A stretch of DNA of 64,000 nucleotides from Polyodon spathula. Its lineage: Eukaryota > Chordata > Actinopteri > Acipenseriformes > Polyodontidae. Each line of letters begins with the position of its first letter. The stretch's first letter is position 1. A program made the translations under genes and the position numbers. Positions 53,316 to 64,000 of this stretch are shown piece by piece. The DNA is taken from contig NC_054570.1 of assembly GCF_017654505.1 (NCBI RefSeq), forward strand, positions 2,910,544 to 2,974,543, written 5' to 3'. Below the pieces are notes generated by a model. That model was not told where the DNA came from, ran no database searches, and saw only the letters and a list, made by a program, of their open reading frames with translations.

Positions 53316-55639
53316 ATACAGGAGCATAAAGGATCATGCAGCAGAGTGTCTGCAGGTCAGGCCATGGGTTGTGTAATTGCATTAACTCTATTTAGGGCTA
53401 TCTAACACATGGCTCTTGAGCAATATTTAGGTCAATTCCCAATCAAACGTGGCTCTTTGGATTCACAGGTGTTGCCGTTTAAGGATGTTAAAAGGTTCCA
53501 TAAGAAATGTGAAAACGTTTTGTCTGCTAGAAAGTATGCAGTCGGAATCAACCACACTAGTGTTTAGAAAAATACCCAAGCAGATCCCTTCTTGTTTTGT
53601 GTTTTATTCAATTTGAACTTGATTGGGTCGGGACAGTTCTGTATTAACTGCTCAACAGTTTAGGATTTGCACACACTTTGTCTTTGGGGCAAGAACATTA
53701 AAAACAGCAGAATAAATGCATTATTTTACATAAGAAAACACACACAGACTCTCCCCATACCTCTTGGTAGAAGGTTTTCAAAGCAGTTAGTAACTGATAT
53801 GTTACAACACGCACAACACATTACCATGGTTTCCAAAGCAACAAGGGCCATTTCAATGTAAGCTCCACTGTGGGGGGCGCCAAGACAAGTCACAAAAAAT
53901 GTACATGCATCAGATGTATAAAAGATTTTTAATGAAAGTGACAGTCTAGGAAGTTACTGGAGCCTAGGACAGCAAGGATATTTTCACATGTCCACAAGGC
54001 TATTTTATTGCTGTTTTTGCATTATTATTATTATTATTATTTTTTTTTTTTTTTTAAAAGCACACAAAACTGAGTTAAATATGTAATTAGTGCCCCATGT
54101 TTAAGGAATTTACGTTTCTAATCTGCTACTTTCAGTGCATGTATGATCAGTCATAAATACACTATTAGCAGGAAAGACTCCCTATGCTAAAAAGATAAGT
54201 TAGTCAAATGTCTTCCTTTTAAAACAGAGTTGAAACACCACACTAAGACAGCAAAGGATAAAGCCGATAAGTCTGAGATTAAGAAACAGCCAGGGGTGAA
54301 CACCAACCCCAAAAACATCCTATTAACAATAGTACAAATAGATGGTCGCGGTTTTACAATTATTTTTCTTTTACAAAAAAAGCACAAAGGTTGCAATCAA
54401 CACCAAATCTTCTGCCGAGTCCTTCTCCTGATGGATCTGTGGGTTTTTATAAATTGTAAAATGTACGAAGCGAGGTCTACAGGTATAAACTGTCGGTAGT
54501 TGAATCACCAATAAACTTTAAATTAAAAAACTACAAACAGGAGGACTATGCAGGATGCGCCGCCCCCGCATTACACGTTTACACAGCTGCGACTAATCTT
54601 TAAATAGATTTATACAATATAAAACACAACCATCGGCTTTATTTTCATTTCGCATTAAATGAGAGTTTTTAACTGTAAACCCACTCCTCAAATCTTGATG
54701 GAAACGTGATGCGATGTGCAGGGGAAAGCATTTTACTCGAATAAAAAGCGATATAAAAACAAATGATTTTCAAGAGTAACTACATTTTACCTTTGAATTA
54801 TAATAATGCATTTCGGAGCTGTTGCATTTATGACGTATTTATTTGAAAATAAAAAGCTAAGGGCCATTGAACGTTGAAAACACATTGCTCTGTAAAGCAG
54901 ATCTACATTTACAATTATTTAAAAGAAAGAAGTACGGATCAAAATTAGATTCTGGCACGGTAAAGCTTATCAAACTTGACTTAAAAAATAAAATAAAATG
55001 ATGACGCATTTTGAACGAAAATAAAAAGCATGCATTGAATGGGGCGAGCCCAGAAAAGCGTATTAATTAGAATTTAAAACCATGCAATTGCAAAAGAAAG
55101 TAATTCAGCTGTATTAAAAAAAAAAAAAAAATGTTTGCAAAGCAGATGCCCAGATTACTTAAATTCAGTTTAATAAAAAATAAGGCATACGTTTTGTTAA
55201 TGGCTTGGCGACTCGAAACACCGTCTAAATTACAAGAAAAAAAAACAACAACTCTCTAACCACGATAATATTATTAGCTACACAAAATGTCGTTTTTTTT
55301 TTTAAACATTTTATTTTTAAGAACACGTATTCTGGGAAACGACAAGCTATTTTAAACACACAACACATGCAAGTCGACTTGAGTACAAGCAACTATTAAG
55401 GCAATAACGCAAACCGGGTTAACTATTTTAACAACAGAGAGCCCGATTGATATTCATAAAGGCTGCAATATGCAATAAATATATTACAACGATGCTGTTG
55501 TCCGATGCATTTCTCCATAGGGCTGAAATGCATGCGTGTATTGCAAAATGTCTCACACAATGGCGGTCTCCCGGATGCATGTTTTGCTTGTTTTCCACCG
55601 GTTTCAGTTGGAAATGGGTGATAATGCTACAAGCAAGCG

Positions 55640-56130
55640 GGATTACAGTCACAAGGAGCACGGCCACCACCGGGCAGCCCGGCATTTCTAAACCCCACGC
55701 TGCAAAAACAGGAGACGAAACAAAATGGCTGCTGCAGAACAAACAACAACAACAAACCGGCGCTGGAAAAAAAAAAAAAAATAATAATAAAAAAAAATTC
55801 AACTTTCATCCTTCAAATTCGCCTCGTAAAACCGACCGAGACCAAAAGATACCGACCTGGGCTCGTCCTGCCGGGTCTCTAATGTCGGGAACCTGGATTA
55901 AAACCGAACCAAACCGGGGATTAAAAGCGGGATGTAAACGGATTGAAGTAGTTATTAATTTTTTATTTTTTTTTAATGAGAGACACTGGCCCGTCGCTAC
56001 TCCACAGGAGCCGTCAACGGCTACTGGAGACGCCGGATTCGAAGAGGCGGGGCCAGGGCTGCACATTAGCATAATCACTTAAGAGTTACTCTACGTCTCC
56101 ACGGGCAACCAATCAGCCCGCAGAGATGGG
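55640..56130 (-). promoter_or_regulatory. Putative PRRC2A promoter and non-coding first exon
   Basis: A locally GC-rich region with repeated CpG (gtcgggaacctgg, gggctcgtcctgccgggtct, gacgccggattcgaagaggc) lies upstream of PRRC2A. An inverted CCAAT motif (caaccaatcagcc at about 56106) reads ATTGG on the minus strand. A possible first-exon donor is cccag|gtcggt near 55855. The 5' exon boundaries are inferred. Confidence 0.45.
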
Positions 56131-56344
56131 CGGGTCCTCTTTTGCACATACTTAACCCCACCCATGCGGCATGTCACTGCATAATTTATGCAAGGTAATT
56201 CACTACCTCTCCGACTGCAGTTTGAGATATGGTGCAGAGTGTCGATTATTATACTTCGACACGGGATTATCCAGACCAGCATCCAGGACATAAATTAAAT
56301 AAATTGCAAGCATATGCATTGTACTCTGGGGACAGTGACAATCC

Positions 56345-56702
56345 AGCAGATTGAGATCAGTCGATTGAATGGGACGTTTATCAAGCAGAAATCAGCCCAT
56401 ATGAATGGGTCTGTAGGTACCTACTAGCCTCCTAACCCCTAACTCTACACCCTATCCCTTAACCTAATGTCTACAACTAACTTATTCTCAACACCTAACC
56501 ATAACTGCGTTACTATTAAACTATTATTTCAACACCGCTTTTTAGCGCCCTCTAGCGGCTAGTACACCCGACGTCCATTAAAGCGCTTGATCCTCACCTA
56601 CTCTACCTGTTGGTAGGCTACTAGGTACCTACTGGCTCATTCCTATGGATGATTTGTGTTTGATAACGCCCCACTGAATCGAGTAATCTCAATCAGATAA
56701 GG
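56345..56702. mobile_element. Foldback MITE-like element, arms of about 95 bp
   Basis: Left arm cagattgagatcagtcgatt, gggacgtttatcaagcagaa and gtaggtacctactag mirrors right arm ctaggtacctactggctc, gtttgataacgccccactga and cgagtaatctcaatcag. It lies between the PRRC2A promoter and the AIF1 3' end. Confidence 0.88.
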
Positions 56703-56821
56703 GTGTATACTCAGTATCAGAGGATACCACCAGAGGGCGCTGTGGCATTAAGACTCAAAGACTGTTGCAGCATAGAAAAATCATCAGGACCGTTCCATTC
56801 CTTATTTATTGAGCGCACAGC

Positions 56822-56924
56822 GGGGGGGGGGGGGGGTGCTTAAAAATACTGAAACTGGAAGTTAGACACAGTGAATCCAAGCAAGAATAAGAACATGCCA
56901 ATTAACCCCCCCCCCCCCCCCCCC
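56822..56924. repeat. Paired poly(G) and poly(C) tracts
   Basis: A G run of about 15 near 56822 and a C run of about 19 near 56906 lie 70 bp apart, immediately downstream of the AIF1 stop. They could pair as a hairpin in the 3' UTR. Confidence 0.85.
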
Positions 56925-56944
56925 TATTGCATGCTGGGATGTGG

Positions 56945-58293
56945 TCAGGGCAGGTCATTGATCGTCTTCTTGGGCGGCGGTCCACTCGGTTTCTCTCCGT
57001 CGTCCTTTGCCATGCCTTCGTACATCAAGATTCTGGGAAAACAGAAACCAAAGTATATTCATCTGTAGTTAATGCTTACTAGCGAAAGGCCATCAAACAA
57101 ATATGTTTTTTGAGCTTAGATTTAAAAATACTGACAGACTCGGCATTCTGGATAACAGTTGGAAGTGCGTTCCAAAGTGAAGGAACTTGCAAGCCCTCAC
57201 AATATCGAGTTCTTGGACTATCCAAGAGACCATCATATTGCCGATCTCAAATTATGAGCTGGATAGAGGGAACGTGTCACGAAATGAACGCTCTGCTTCA
57301 CAGGAAGCCAATGTAGTGAATTTAACACAGGGTGCTATATGGCAAATAAAGCTGGTGTGTGTTAGTGTTCTTGCTGCAGCATTTTGTATAATCTGCAAAC
57401 TGTTCAATGAGGCACCAAGGAGACCAGCAAAGAATGAATTGCAATAATCAACTGTAGAGATTACAAAAGCGTGAATCCATTTCTCAGCACCTTGTACTGT
57501 GATCTGCTCAGATATCAGAAATAAACTCAGTAGCTAATGCCATGTTTCCATTTGCACCAGTAAAGCAGTCTGTAAACCTTAATCTGATCTCATTCCCAGT
57601 ATCAAACTGGGGGCCAGTGTCATCTGCAGTCCGCCATCCAGTCTGCAAAAAAGGCTGTTACACAAAAAGCAAAGGATGTATCACATTTCTTTTGTGTATA
57701 ATTGCTATTTATAAATGAATTCAGTATTTCCATGGCAACATATTATAAGTCACTCTCAGTTTGCCACTAGACTTACAGTTTGAGAATGCCATTCCTCTTG
57801 CCCAGCATCATTCTGATGAAGTCCTTGTAGCTGATGGTCTCAGTGGCTCCGCCCGTCACCTCTGACATCATCTTCTTCAGTTCCAGGTGAGTCTTGGCCA
57901 CGCCCAGTTTCTCCAGCATGCGTTTCAGACCCATCATATCTGCGAGAGAGACGGAAATGAGAAACGTCCAAATGCTTCAGCAGCACAGACTCACACTGGC
58001 CCCACACTCAGTCCCGGGCTCAAAACTCCCTGTGTTACTGTTGAAATGATCAGGTACCAGGTACATGAGAAATCAGGCACCATGAAACCAGTCTGTGAAA
58101 CTCAATCTCGTTCTCACTGTCAAACTGGGGCTGCCTACCACCAGTTCCATCTACAGTCTGCACACCAATCAGCAACCAAAACACAAAAGATATCCTGTAG
58201 GTATTGTATAATTGCTAGAGATAGATTCACCTGCCTCTCCTATTTCCTTCGCAGTATAATATATGTACAGCCGTCATGCTCGGCACACATGTT

Positions 58294-58327
<34 letters not shown>

Positions 58328-61300
58328 CAGTCTGAGATCTAAGCCCGCCTCTCTTTCTAACTCTGCCATCAGTCTGTAGAGATGGAGTTCTGCCAGCCCA
58401 CAATCCTCACTGGAGCTGACAGACAGACAGCCAGTCCCCACTAAAGAGGATTTGATCTTATACATGCTGCTGATGCAATTAAACAAGTCTGATTTCAAAA
58501 CGCTTTCAAGTCAGCCCCAGCCTGAAACCTGGGTTCAGTTCATTGAGCAGTCCTGAAGAAACTGTTTATTTAAGTATCGTCAAATGTTACTATTTATTAT
58601 TATATATTTTTATTTCCTTTGTCAGCACCACCTACTCTCTCTTTTACATAAATATAAAGTAGGTGGGGCTGGCAGAGGTGAAAGGTCGCACTGTCACGTG
58701 ATTTGAACAGAATGGCAAAGGCTGTTCAGTGCTCGGCAGTTAGGATTCTCCAGGCGAGCTCAAAGCAGCTCAAAGCCAGGGAACGGCAGATTTCAGATTT
58801 GGAGAAAAATGCTAAGAACTTAATACTGGAGCAGGAGAACGCCGAATGATTGAAAACGCTATAAAAGATTAGAGAATTGTAAATAAAAATAATAAATTGA
58901 ATTAAAATGATTCTTAACTGGGTGTAATTCGGAAACCCAGGGTGATCATTTTTTAGCTCTTTGTTGATTTTGTTTTACCTACCTATGTCTCCTTGATCGT
59001 TCCGGTCAAATTCCATGAATTTCTCTGGAACAAGAAACAAGAACAAAATTTAAAGCAGTTCACCGCAGTTTAACATTTTTCTAGAAGATATTTAATTTAT
59101 AATACCGTTACTGTCAGGACAGACATATCAAAATGATACAATGCAATATAATAGAAACGTATATCTTTACAGCGCCTTTCATGTTGGCCTTTACATAAAA
59201 AGATGTATACTGGTCACTTTATTAAGACCTGTACCTAATATCGCGTTGGACCAGTGTTTGAACTGATCACAGCTTTGGCACGAAGTGGCACAGACCCCAC
59301 AAGGTGTTGGAAGGTGTCCTTTTAGTTATTATTATTTCACTGGTGCAAAGAGGTAGGCAGAGGGTGTTGATGAGGAATGCATTGTTCAGCTGCAGAGAAT
59401 CGTGATGGCGAATGTCTAAAACACGTTCACGGACTCAGATCCTGGGATTGTGGTAGCCATGGAATTGCAAAGCAATTGAAAAAATCCATACCAGGGCAAT
59501 ACCAAATCTAATTGCCAGGTCCTGATAAAGTGGCCAGGCAACGTCCTGCATACAGAATAGAAAAGATAATACTAAATTACAAAATCTCTCGTTCTGTATA
59601 CTCACTTTTAAAAGCTTCCAATTTTGAATCCAGGTCTTCTTCATCGCAATATTTTGGATCAACAAGAAATTCCTTTAAAAATGTTTTAAAAAGATTTAAT
59701 ATACAAGCCATTTCATGTTGAAAACATCAGCTTCTGCGTGTGATAACAGAAGTATGCCTATTCTAGGGGATACAGTGGGAGCAACCTTCCATTGGAGAAT
59801 GTAAACGAACCTGGATGTCAACAAGGCCCGCTGGACTCTTTCTTTCTTGGGACACTGTCGGCAACTTTAAACAGCAAGCAGATTCTCATGATGTTTTTTT
59901 ATCAGACTCTCTCAGTGATTGACGTATCTCACAATTACAACGCAGGCTGGACAGTGCGTTAGATTGTATTTTGTTATGACAGCACACCGTTTTGTAGTCT
60001 AAAACCACAGTAAAATTAGCTATCAGAAAACAAAGCCGGTTCAGAAAGGGGTCAAATTAAAGGTACAGTGCTGGTAGCCACGGGAACATACTAACTGGAA
60101 TGAGAACATGAAGAGAAATTCGAAAGTCTGGGCCATTTGGAAAAAGGAGCTGGGCCTGTCAAAACAGTCCAAAGCCCTTTCCCAGGTCACATGCAATAAT
60201 TTCAATAATCTTAATATCAGAGCATAGTGCTTGGATTGCAAATAACATAAGAAAGGTACAAGAAAGTACAGAAATCTGATCAGATGTCATTTGAAGCTGC
60301 TTGAAATTAAGTGACTCTACAGAAGACTGTAGTAAACAAACAGAGACCCAGATCGAATTCTGTTGCATTATCAAACTGAACAGGATTGCGAGGCACTGCC
60401 TGCCTGCCTGCAGCTTTAATGAAGCTATGGAAGAATGGAACATTATAAGAATTTCTCGAATAAGAGGAACTGGAGAAGCCTATCAGATTGAAATTTAAAG
60501 AGCGGAACTGAAAATGTCACAGGTCAACATTCTCTTTTTTTTTTATATATATAAATTTAGTTCTCCAATTTTTTTACCTGATTTTTCTCCCCAATCATTA
60601 TCTGTGTCCTCAGCTCACCGCTCACGGACCCCCCCCCCCCCTTCTAGTTTAGTGTTCTATGTTCTAGTTTAGTGTTCTCTGTTCTAGTTTTTAGTCTTCT
60701 GTGTTCTAGTTTAGTGTTCGGTGTTCTAGTTTAGTCTTCTGTGTTCTAGTTTAGTGTTCTGTGTTCTAGTTTAGTCTTCTGTGTTCTAGTTTAGTCTTCT
60801 GTGTTCTAGGTTAGTCTTCTCTGTTCTAGTTTAGTGTTCTGTCTTCTACTTTAGTGTACTGTGTTAGTCACAAGAGGCCCCTGGTATCCCAAAAGAGAAA
60901 AGGAGAACCCCTGAATGAAATCGAATCTCTTCAGTGCCTGGTTCCCTGTCTGAGCAGTGCTGTATGAGTTAAATGATTACAACATGACAATAATCCACTC
61001 CCCAAGCAGTGAAAACAAGAGCAGATACTTCCCCAAAAGCCAACGACAGATATTTCTGTGTTCCTTTTTATGATCTCTTTATTATTCTAGTTAGTTCTTA
61101 CTGCAGCTACTCAAATAGTGATTCTTAAGACCAGGTGTTTTCACCTGAGTTCAGGTGTTACAACAACACACACGATTATAACAGGAGCCAATGAGGACAA
61201 ACCCTGCTTAGGAACTCTAATATTACTCACATGTATATAACCAGCGCCCTCCCCACTTAATATCACTTTTGGAAATTAAAAGCAGAAGATTTGAAGGTTT

Positions 61301-63648
61301 GCATATAAGTTTGCTGTACAGTTTTCAAATGTTCAATTAGAAAGTATGGTAGCAATTGGAAAAGCATAGCCATGTGTAATAAAGCATAGTGAAAGCATGG
61401 TAAAGCACAGTGAAAGCATGGTAAAGCACAGTGAAAGCATGGTAAAGCCCAGAGAGGATTGGCAAGCATATTTAAAAACATGTGGTAAACCATGATAAAT
61501 TATGATAAATACATGGTATAACCCTGGGGAAAAGCATGGGGAAAACTACAAAATTACCATGCAAATTTACTATGGTAAACTTTTACAAGAGCATGTTTTC
61601 CATTGGCAGGGGTGTGCATGTCCAGTGAAATGCAGTGTGTATCGAAACGACATGCTTTTCATGAACCGTAGTGAGAACTTTGCAATGTCTGTATTTAAGT
61701 TCCACAGCAATGCAAACTTTCGGCATCCACACATGTGTGTTGTAATTGCTTATTATTTTTCCAGGCTATCGGTGGACTCCTGATAAAGTCCACTACTGTC
61801 GCCGTGCAGCTCTTCCCTTTGAAGTCATATTAAAAGGGTCTGAGTGTCTAATGTGTGGTTAGCTCTCCTTAAATGAGGGCCCTCATTCAAGTTCCCACAG
61901 TAAAAGCACAGTAAAATGTAATAAAGCACAGTGAAAACCTGGTAAAGCATAGTTAAGCATGGTAAGGCCCAGAGGGTTAAATAGATACATCATAGCAAAC
62001 TATGGTAAAGGTTGGCAGATGCATTGTAAATATGCAAAATGACAGTGGTAATAAGTGTAGGGCAATAAAAAAAAGTGAACGATTGGAAATCATAAAGGGT
62101 GTTTGACCTGGTTTATTGAATCTAGTCCTTCCTCTTGTTGTGCTTTGAGAAGCCCAAACGCTCTGCCTCCTGAAAAAGAAAGAAAGCATAGCGTGTCGCT
62201 CATTGGATATGAGACATGGTGTGGGCAAGCGTCAAGCGAAGCTGAGAGCTGGTTAATGATGCAGACCGATCTGTCTTACAACACAGATACCCTGCAGAAC
62301 TGTGCTTGAAGCTGGCAGGGAGCAAGATGGCTAGTGATCCTAATCGCCTGAGTCACATATAATGCAAAATCGCTATGGGACTTAACTGAATCCTAACAGA
62401 AGCTGCCTGTGGGAGTAAGTGGGAGATTATTACAATAGTTGCTGGTACTGAAGACAGGATATCACAACAGACTGGCGTCTGAGGTAAAAAATAGATGCAC
62501 ACATACATACGTATATACATACATGCATGCATAAATGCAAGAGTTACAGACGTAGCTAACAACATTAGAATTCGTGAAGTTACAGAATGACCAGAAGGGA
62601 ACGAAAAAGCGCTTTGAAATTGTCACTTTTACGTGAAGTTTTTGGCAAAGACGTCTTGAGAAGGAAACCTTTCTGGTAAACATTTCTAAATGGGAGTGCA
62701 GAATTTTAAAAAATCCGAGCTGGGCAAAAGAAGGTGCCTTCTTTACATTTTAAATTAAGGGAGTTCAGCTTATAAAATTTTTTTTAAATAAACAAATAAA
62801 TCAAAACCTTACCTGTGTGATGCTAATGAAACCTTTGATAACAGTATACCTTACCTAGGCTCTCAGGCGGTGTCATTTTACACCACATAGGGCCATAACG
62901 TATAGAATTACAGGTTAGGTTTTTTTTTATTTGTTTTTATTTTTAAGAGCAGGCGTTCAGTCAAGCCTCGCTTACAAGGTTTATATAGGGAAGTGAAAAT
63001 TAACTCTTTGTTAACTGGATATATGAACGCCATTAGGCAATGTTTCTTCCACATTTAAAATCACTATCGCAGTCTACCGAGGGCATTGACTCGCCATTAT
63101 ATTAACCCTATTACAATCCACCCACAGCTGTAATGGAGGTCCACACACTAGACCACATTTCAGCTATACCTGCATCAGGCACTTCACACAATCCAATGTA
63201 AATTGCAATGTTATAATTAAGATAAACCGGGACTATGACTTGGTTACAGGGAAAGTGGAGCTCTTTCTTCTGAGTAATATTCACCTTTTTTTGTCACCAA
63301 AAGAGGAAGATGTTCATAGTTAAACTTATAAGGCAATAAGTCAAGTAGAGAAGTGTTTGGCAAGTGCCTTCATTGCTTTTAAATGTGGGTAATCAGATGG
63401 CCAGACAGTGTGCAGAACTAGGTTTTTACCAGTGAAGCAAAATCATTCATTCATTTCTCATCTATAATTTCTATACGATTGATTGATAGATAGGGGAAGG
63501 AATTGCAGACAGCAGACAGACAGACAGACAGACAGACAGGCACGCTGTTAGAAAGACAGATAGACAGGCACGTGGATTATCAGACGGACAGTTGCATAGA
63601 TAGAGATGTTTTGATGTGAATACTCTTACCCTGTGGGTCGAAGCTCAT
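56945..63648 (-). CDS. AIF1: AIF1, allograft inflammatory factor 1 (complete, 6 exons)
   Basis: AIF1 (IBA1) is a small EF-hand protein of macrophages and microglia that binds calcium and bundles actin in membrane ruffles and phagocytic cups. Coding exons: 63648-63630, 62169-62108, 59672-59606, 59024-58983, 57939-57777, 57032-56945. They join to 146 aa, against 147 in human. The start [20 protein letters not shown] matches the family core. [14 protein letters not shown] and KLEAFK precede EF-hand loop 1 ([12 protein letters not shown]), whose last residues come from the next exon. [19 protein letters not shown] leads to the degenerate second EF hand ([19 protein letters not shown]), and the C-terminus is [15 protein letters not shown]. 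Introns 1-2 are long and repeat-filled. An ETS-like acaggaagtg lies about 120 bp upstream of the start, compatible with myeloid expression, but this is weak. Adjacency to PRRC2A on the same strand matches mammals. Confidence 0.96.
58140..58540. repeat. Dispersed repeat with internal poly(T)-poly(G) tract
   Basis: Homologous to 34730-35060 (gtataattgctagagataga, gtataatatatgtacagc, gatggagttctgccag, gtctgatttcaaaacgcttt). A T run followed by about 21 G (58304-58324) has expanded within it. It is in an AIF1 intron. A related weaker copy lies at 57580-57720. Confidence 0.65.
59210..59537. mobile_element. MITE with 21-bp terminal inverted repeats
   Basis: Left end ctggtcactttattaagacc and right end ggtcctgataaagtggccag are complementary with a few mismatches. 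The 328-bp interior has no coding capacity. It lies between AIF1 exons 3 and 4, next to a SINE tail fragment at about 59158-59195 (agcgcctttcatgttggcct). Confidence 0.8.
60640..60865. repeat. 20-bp minisatellite in AIF1 intron
   Basis: About 11 variant copies of gttctagtttagtgttctgt (with agtcttctgt variants). Intronic, non-coding. Confidence 0.92.
61375..61980. repeat. Scattered aaagcatagtgaaagcatgg repeats
   Basis: Short tandem units of the form agcatggtaaagcacagtga occur at 61378-61450 and 61905-61965; related motifs occur at 1300-1370 and (reverse strand) 25505-25575. This looks like a dispersed simple satellite of the genome. It lies in AIF1 intron 1. Confidence 0.7.
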
Positions 63649-63654
63649 TCTGTT

Positions 63655-63834
63655 CGGGTTCCTGTCGCTTTGCTGGCTGAAAAGGGAAGCTTCAGTTTTC
63701 AGGAACTTGTCCAGAACTTTTAAAAGTGTCAGTGAGTGACTGATTGATAATCCCCTCCCCTCGACCACACAGGAAGTGCTGAGTTTATATATAGCAAGGA
63801 AACAAGCTCTCTCTCTATCTCTGTCTCTATCTCT

Positions 63835-63875
<41 letters not shown>

Positions 63876-64000
63876 ATTAAAACTGATCTTTCAGCACCAA
63901 CGAAAAAAGTACCTCCATTCAGTACAGCCATCTGTCTGGCAATAGGCCTCAGATAAAATAGAAAAATAGTAATGATTTGAAAACACCTGCCATATGTAGC
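63655..64000 (-). promoter_or_regulatory. AIF1 5' UTR / upstream region
   Basis: Upstream of the AIF1 start lies ccacacaggaagtgctgagt (ETS core GGAA) near 63768, a tttatatatagc TATA-like motif near 63784 and a (CA)n tract at 63836-63870. TATA and ETS motifs fit a myeloid-type promoter, but the start site is not determined. Confidence 0.35.

Noticed and set aside
55447..56082. 211-codon plus-strand ORF
   Set aside because: It crosses an A-rich tract and the GC-rich PRRC2A promoter region, has no domain and no splice support; chance openness is more likely.

Overview
The window is vertebrate nuclear DNA. Genes are split into short exons with GT-AG introns, and the space between them is filled with tRNA-derived SINEs, foldback and MITE-like elements, minisatellites and long microsatellites. 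Seven protein-coding loci can be read exon by exon: MSH5 (-), CLIC1 (+), a LY6/uPAR-type gene (-), DDAH2 (+), a TRAF1/2-like gene (-), the 5' end of PRRC2A (-) and AIF1 (-). Most are MHC class III genes. Their relative strands match the mammalian class III map (AIF1>, PRRC2A>, <DDAH2, <CLIC1, MSH5>) read in reverse. Protein divergence from human and the repeat types suggest a ray-finned fish. Retained class III linkage, which is largely dispersed in teleosts, and the SINE style point to a non-teleost such as a sturgeon or paddlefish; this species guess is inference.

Layout. 1-12.3 kb: 18 exons (575 codons) of MSH5, running off the left edge just after the Walker A exon. 12.8-14.9 kb: MSH5 promoter side, a 91-bp minisatellite, then a stray near-identical copy of DDAH2 exon 2. 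14.9-21.3 kb: complete CLIC1 (6 exons, 241 aa). 23.9-25.3 kb: complete LY6-type gene (3 exons, 131 aa). 29.9-32.8 kb: complete DDAH2 (6 exons, 283 aa). 36.0-40.7 kb: TRAF1/2-like gene (RING, zinc fingers, coiled coil, MATH domain). 45.5-46.3 kb: two unassigned minus-strand exons beside a 500-N assembly gap (46480-46979). 50.9-51.8 kb: first two coding exons of PRRC2A, with a CpG-rich promoter region near 55.6-56.1 kb. 56.9-63.6 kb: complete AIF1 (6 exons, 146 aa).

The genes are not an operon. They are class III housekeeping and immune-related genes: meiotic recombination (MSH5), redox/chloride channel protein (CLIC1), GPI-anchored surface protein (LY6), nitric-oxide/dimethylarginine family (DDAH2), TNF-receptor signalling (TRAF), RNA-granule protein (PRRC2A) and macrophage calcium/actin protein (AIF1).

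The most unusual signal is that several exon-intron junctions (CLIC1 exons 3 and 5, DDAH2 exon 1, the TRAF last exon, MSH5 exon 9) carry tandem copies of the exon edge with its splice site in the adjoining intron. Together with the displaced DDAH2 exon 2 copy, this suggests recurrent local duplication at splice junctions, or in part assembly artefact at simple-repeat boundaries. The second main point is a TRAF gene inside class III, a place where mammals have none.
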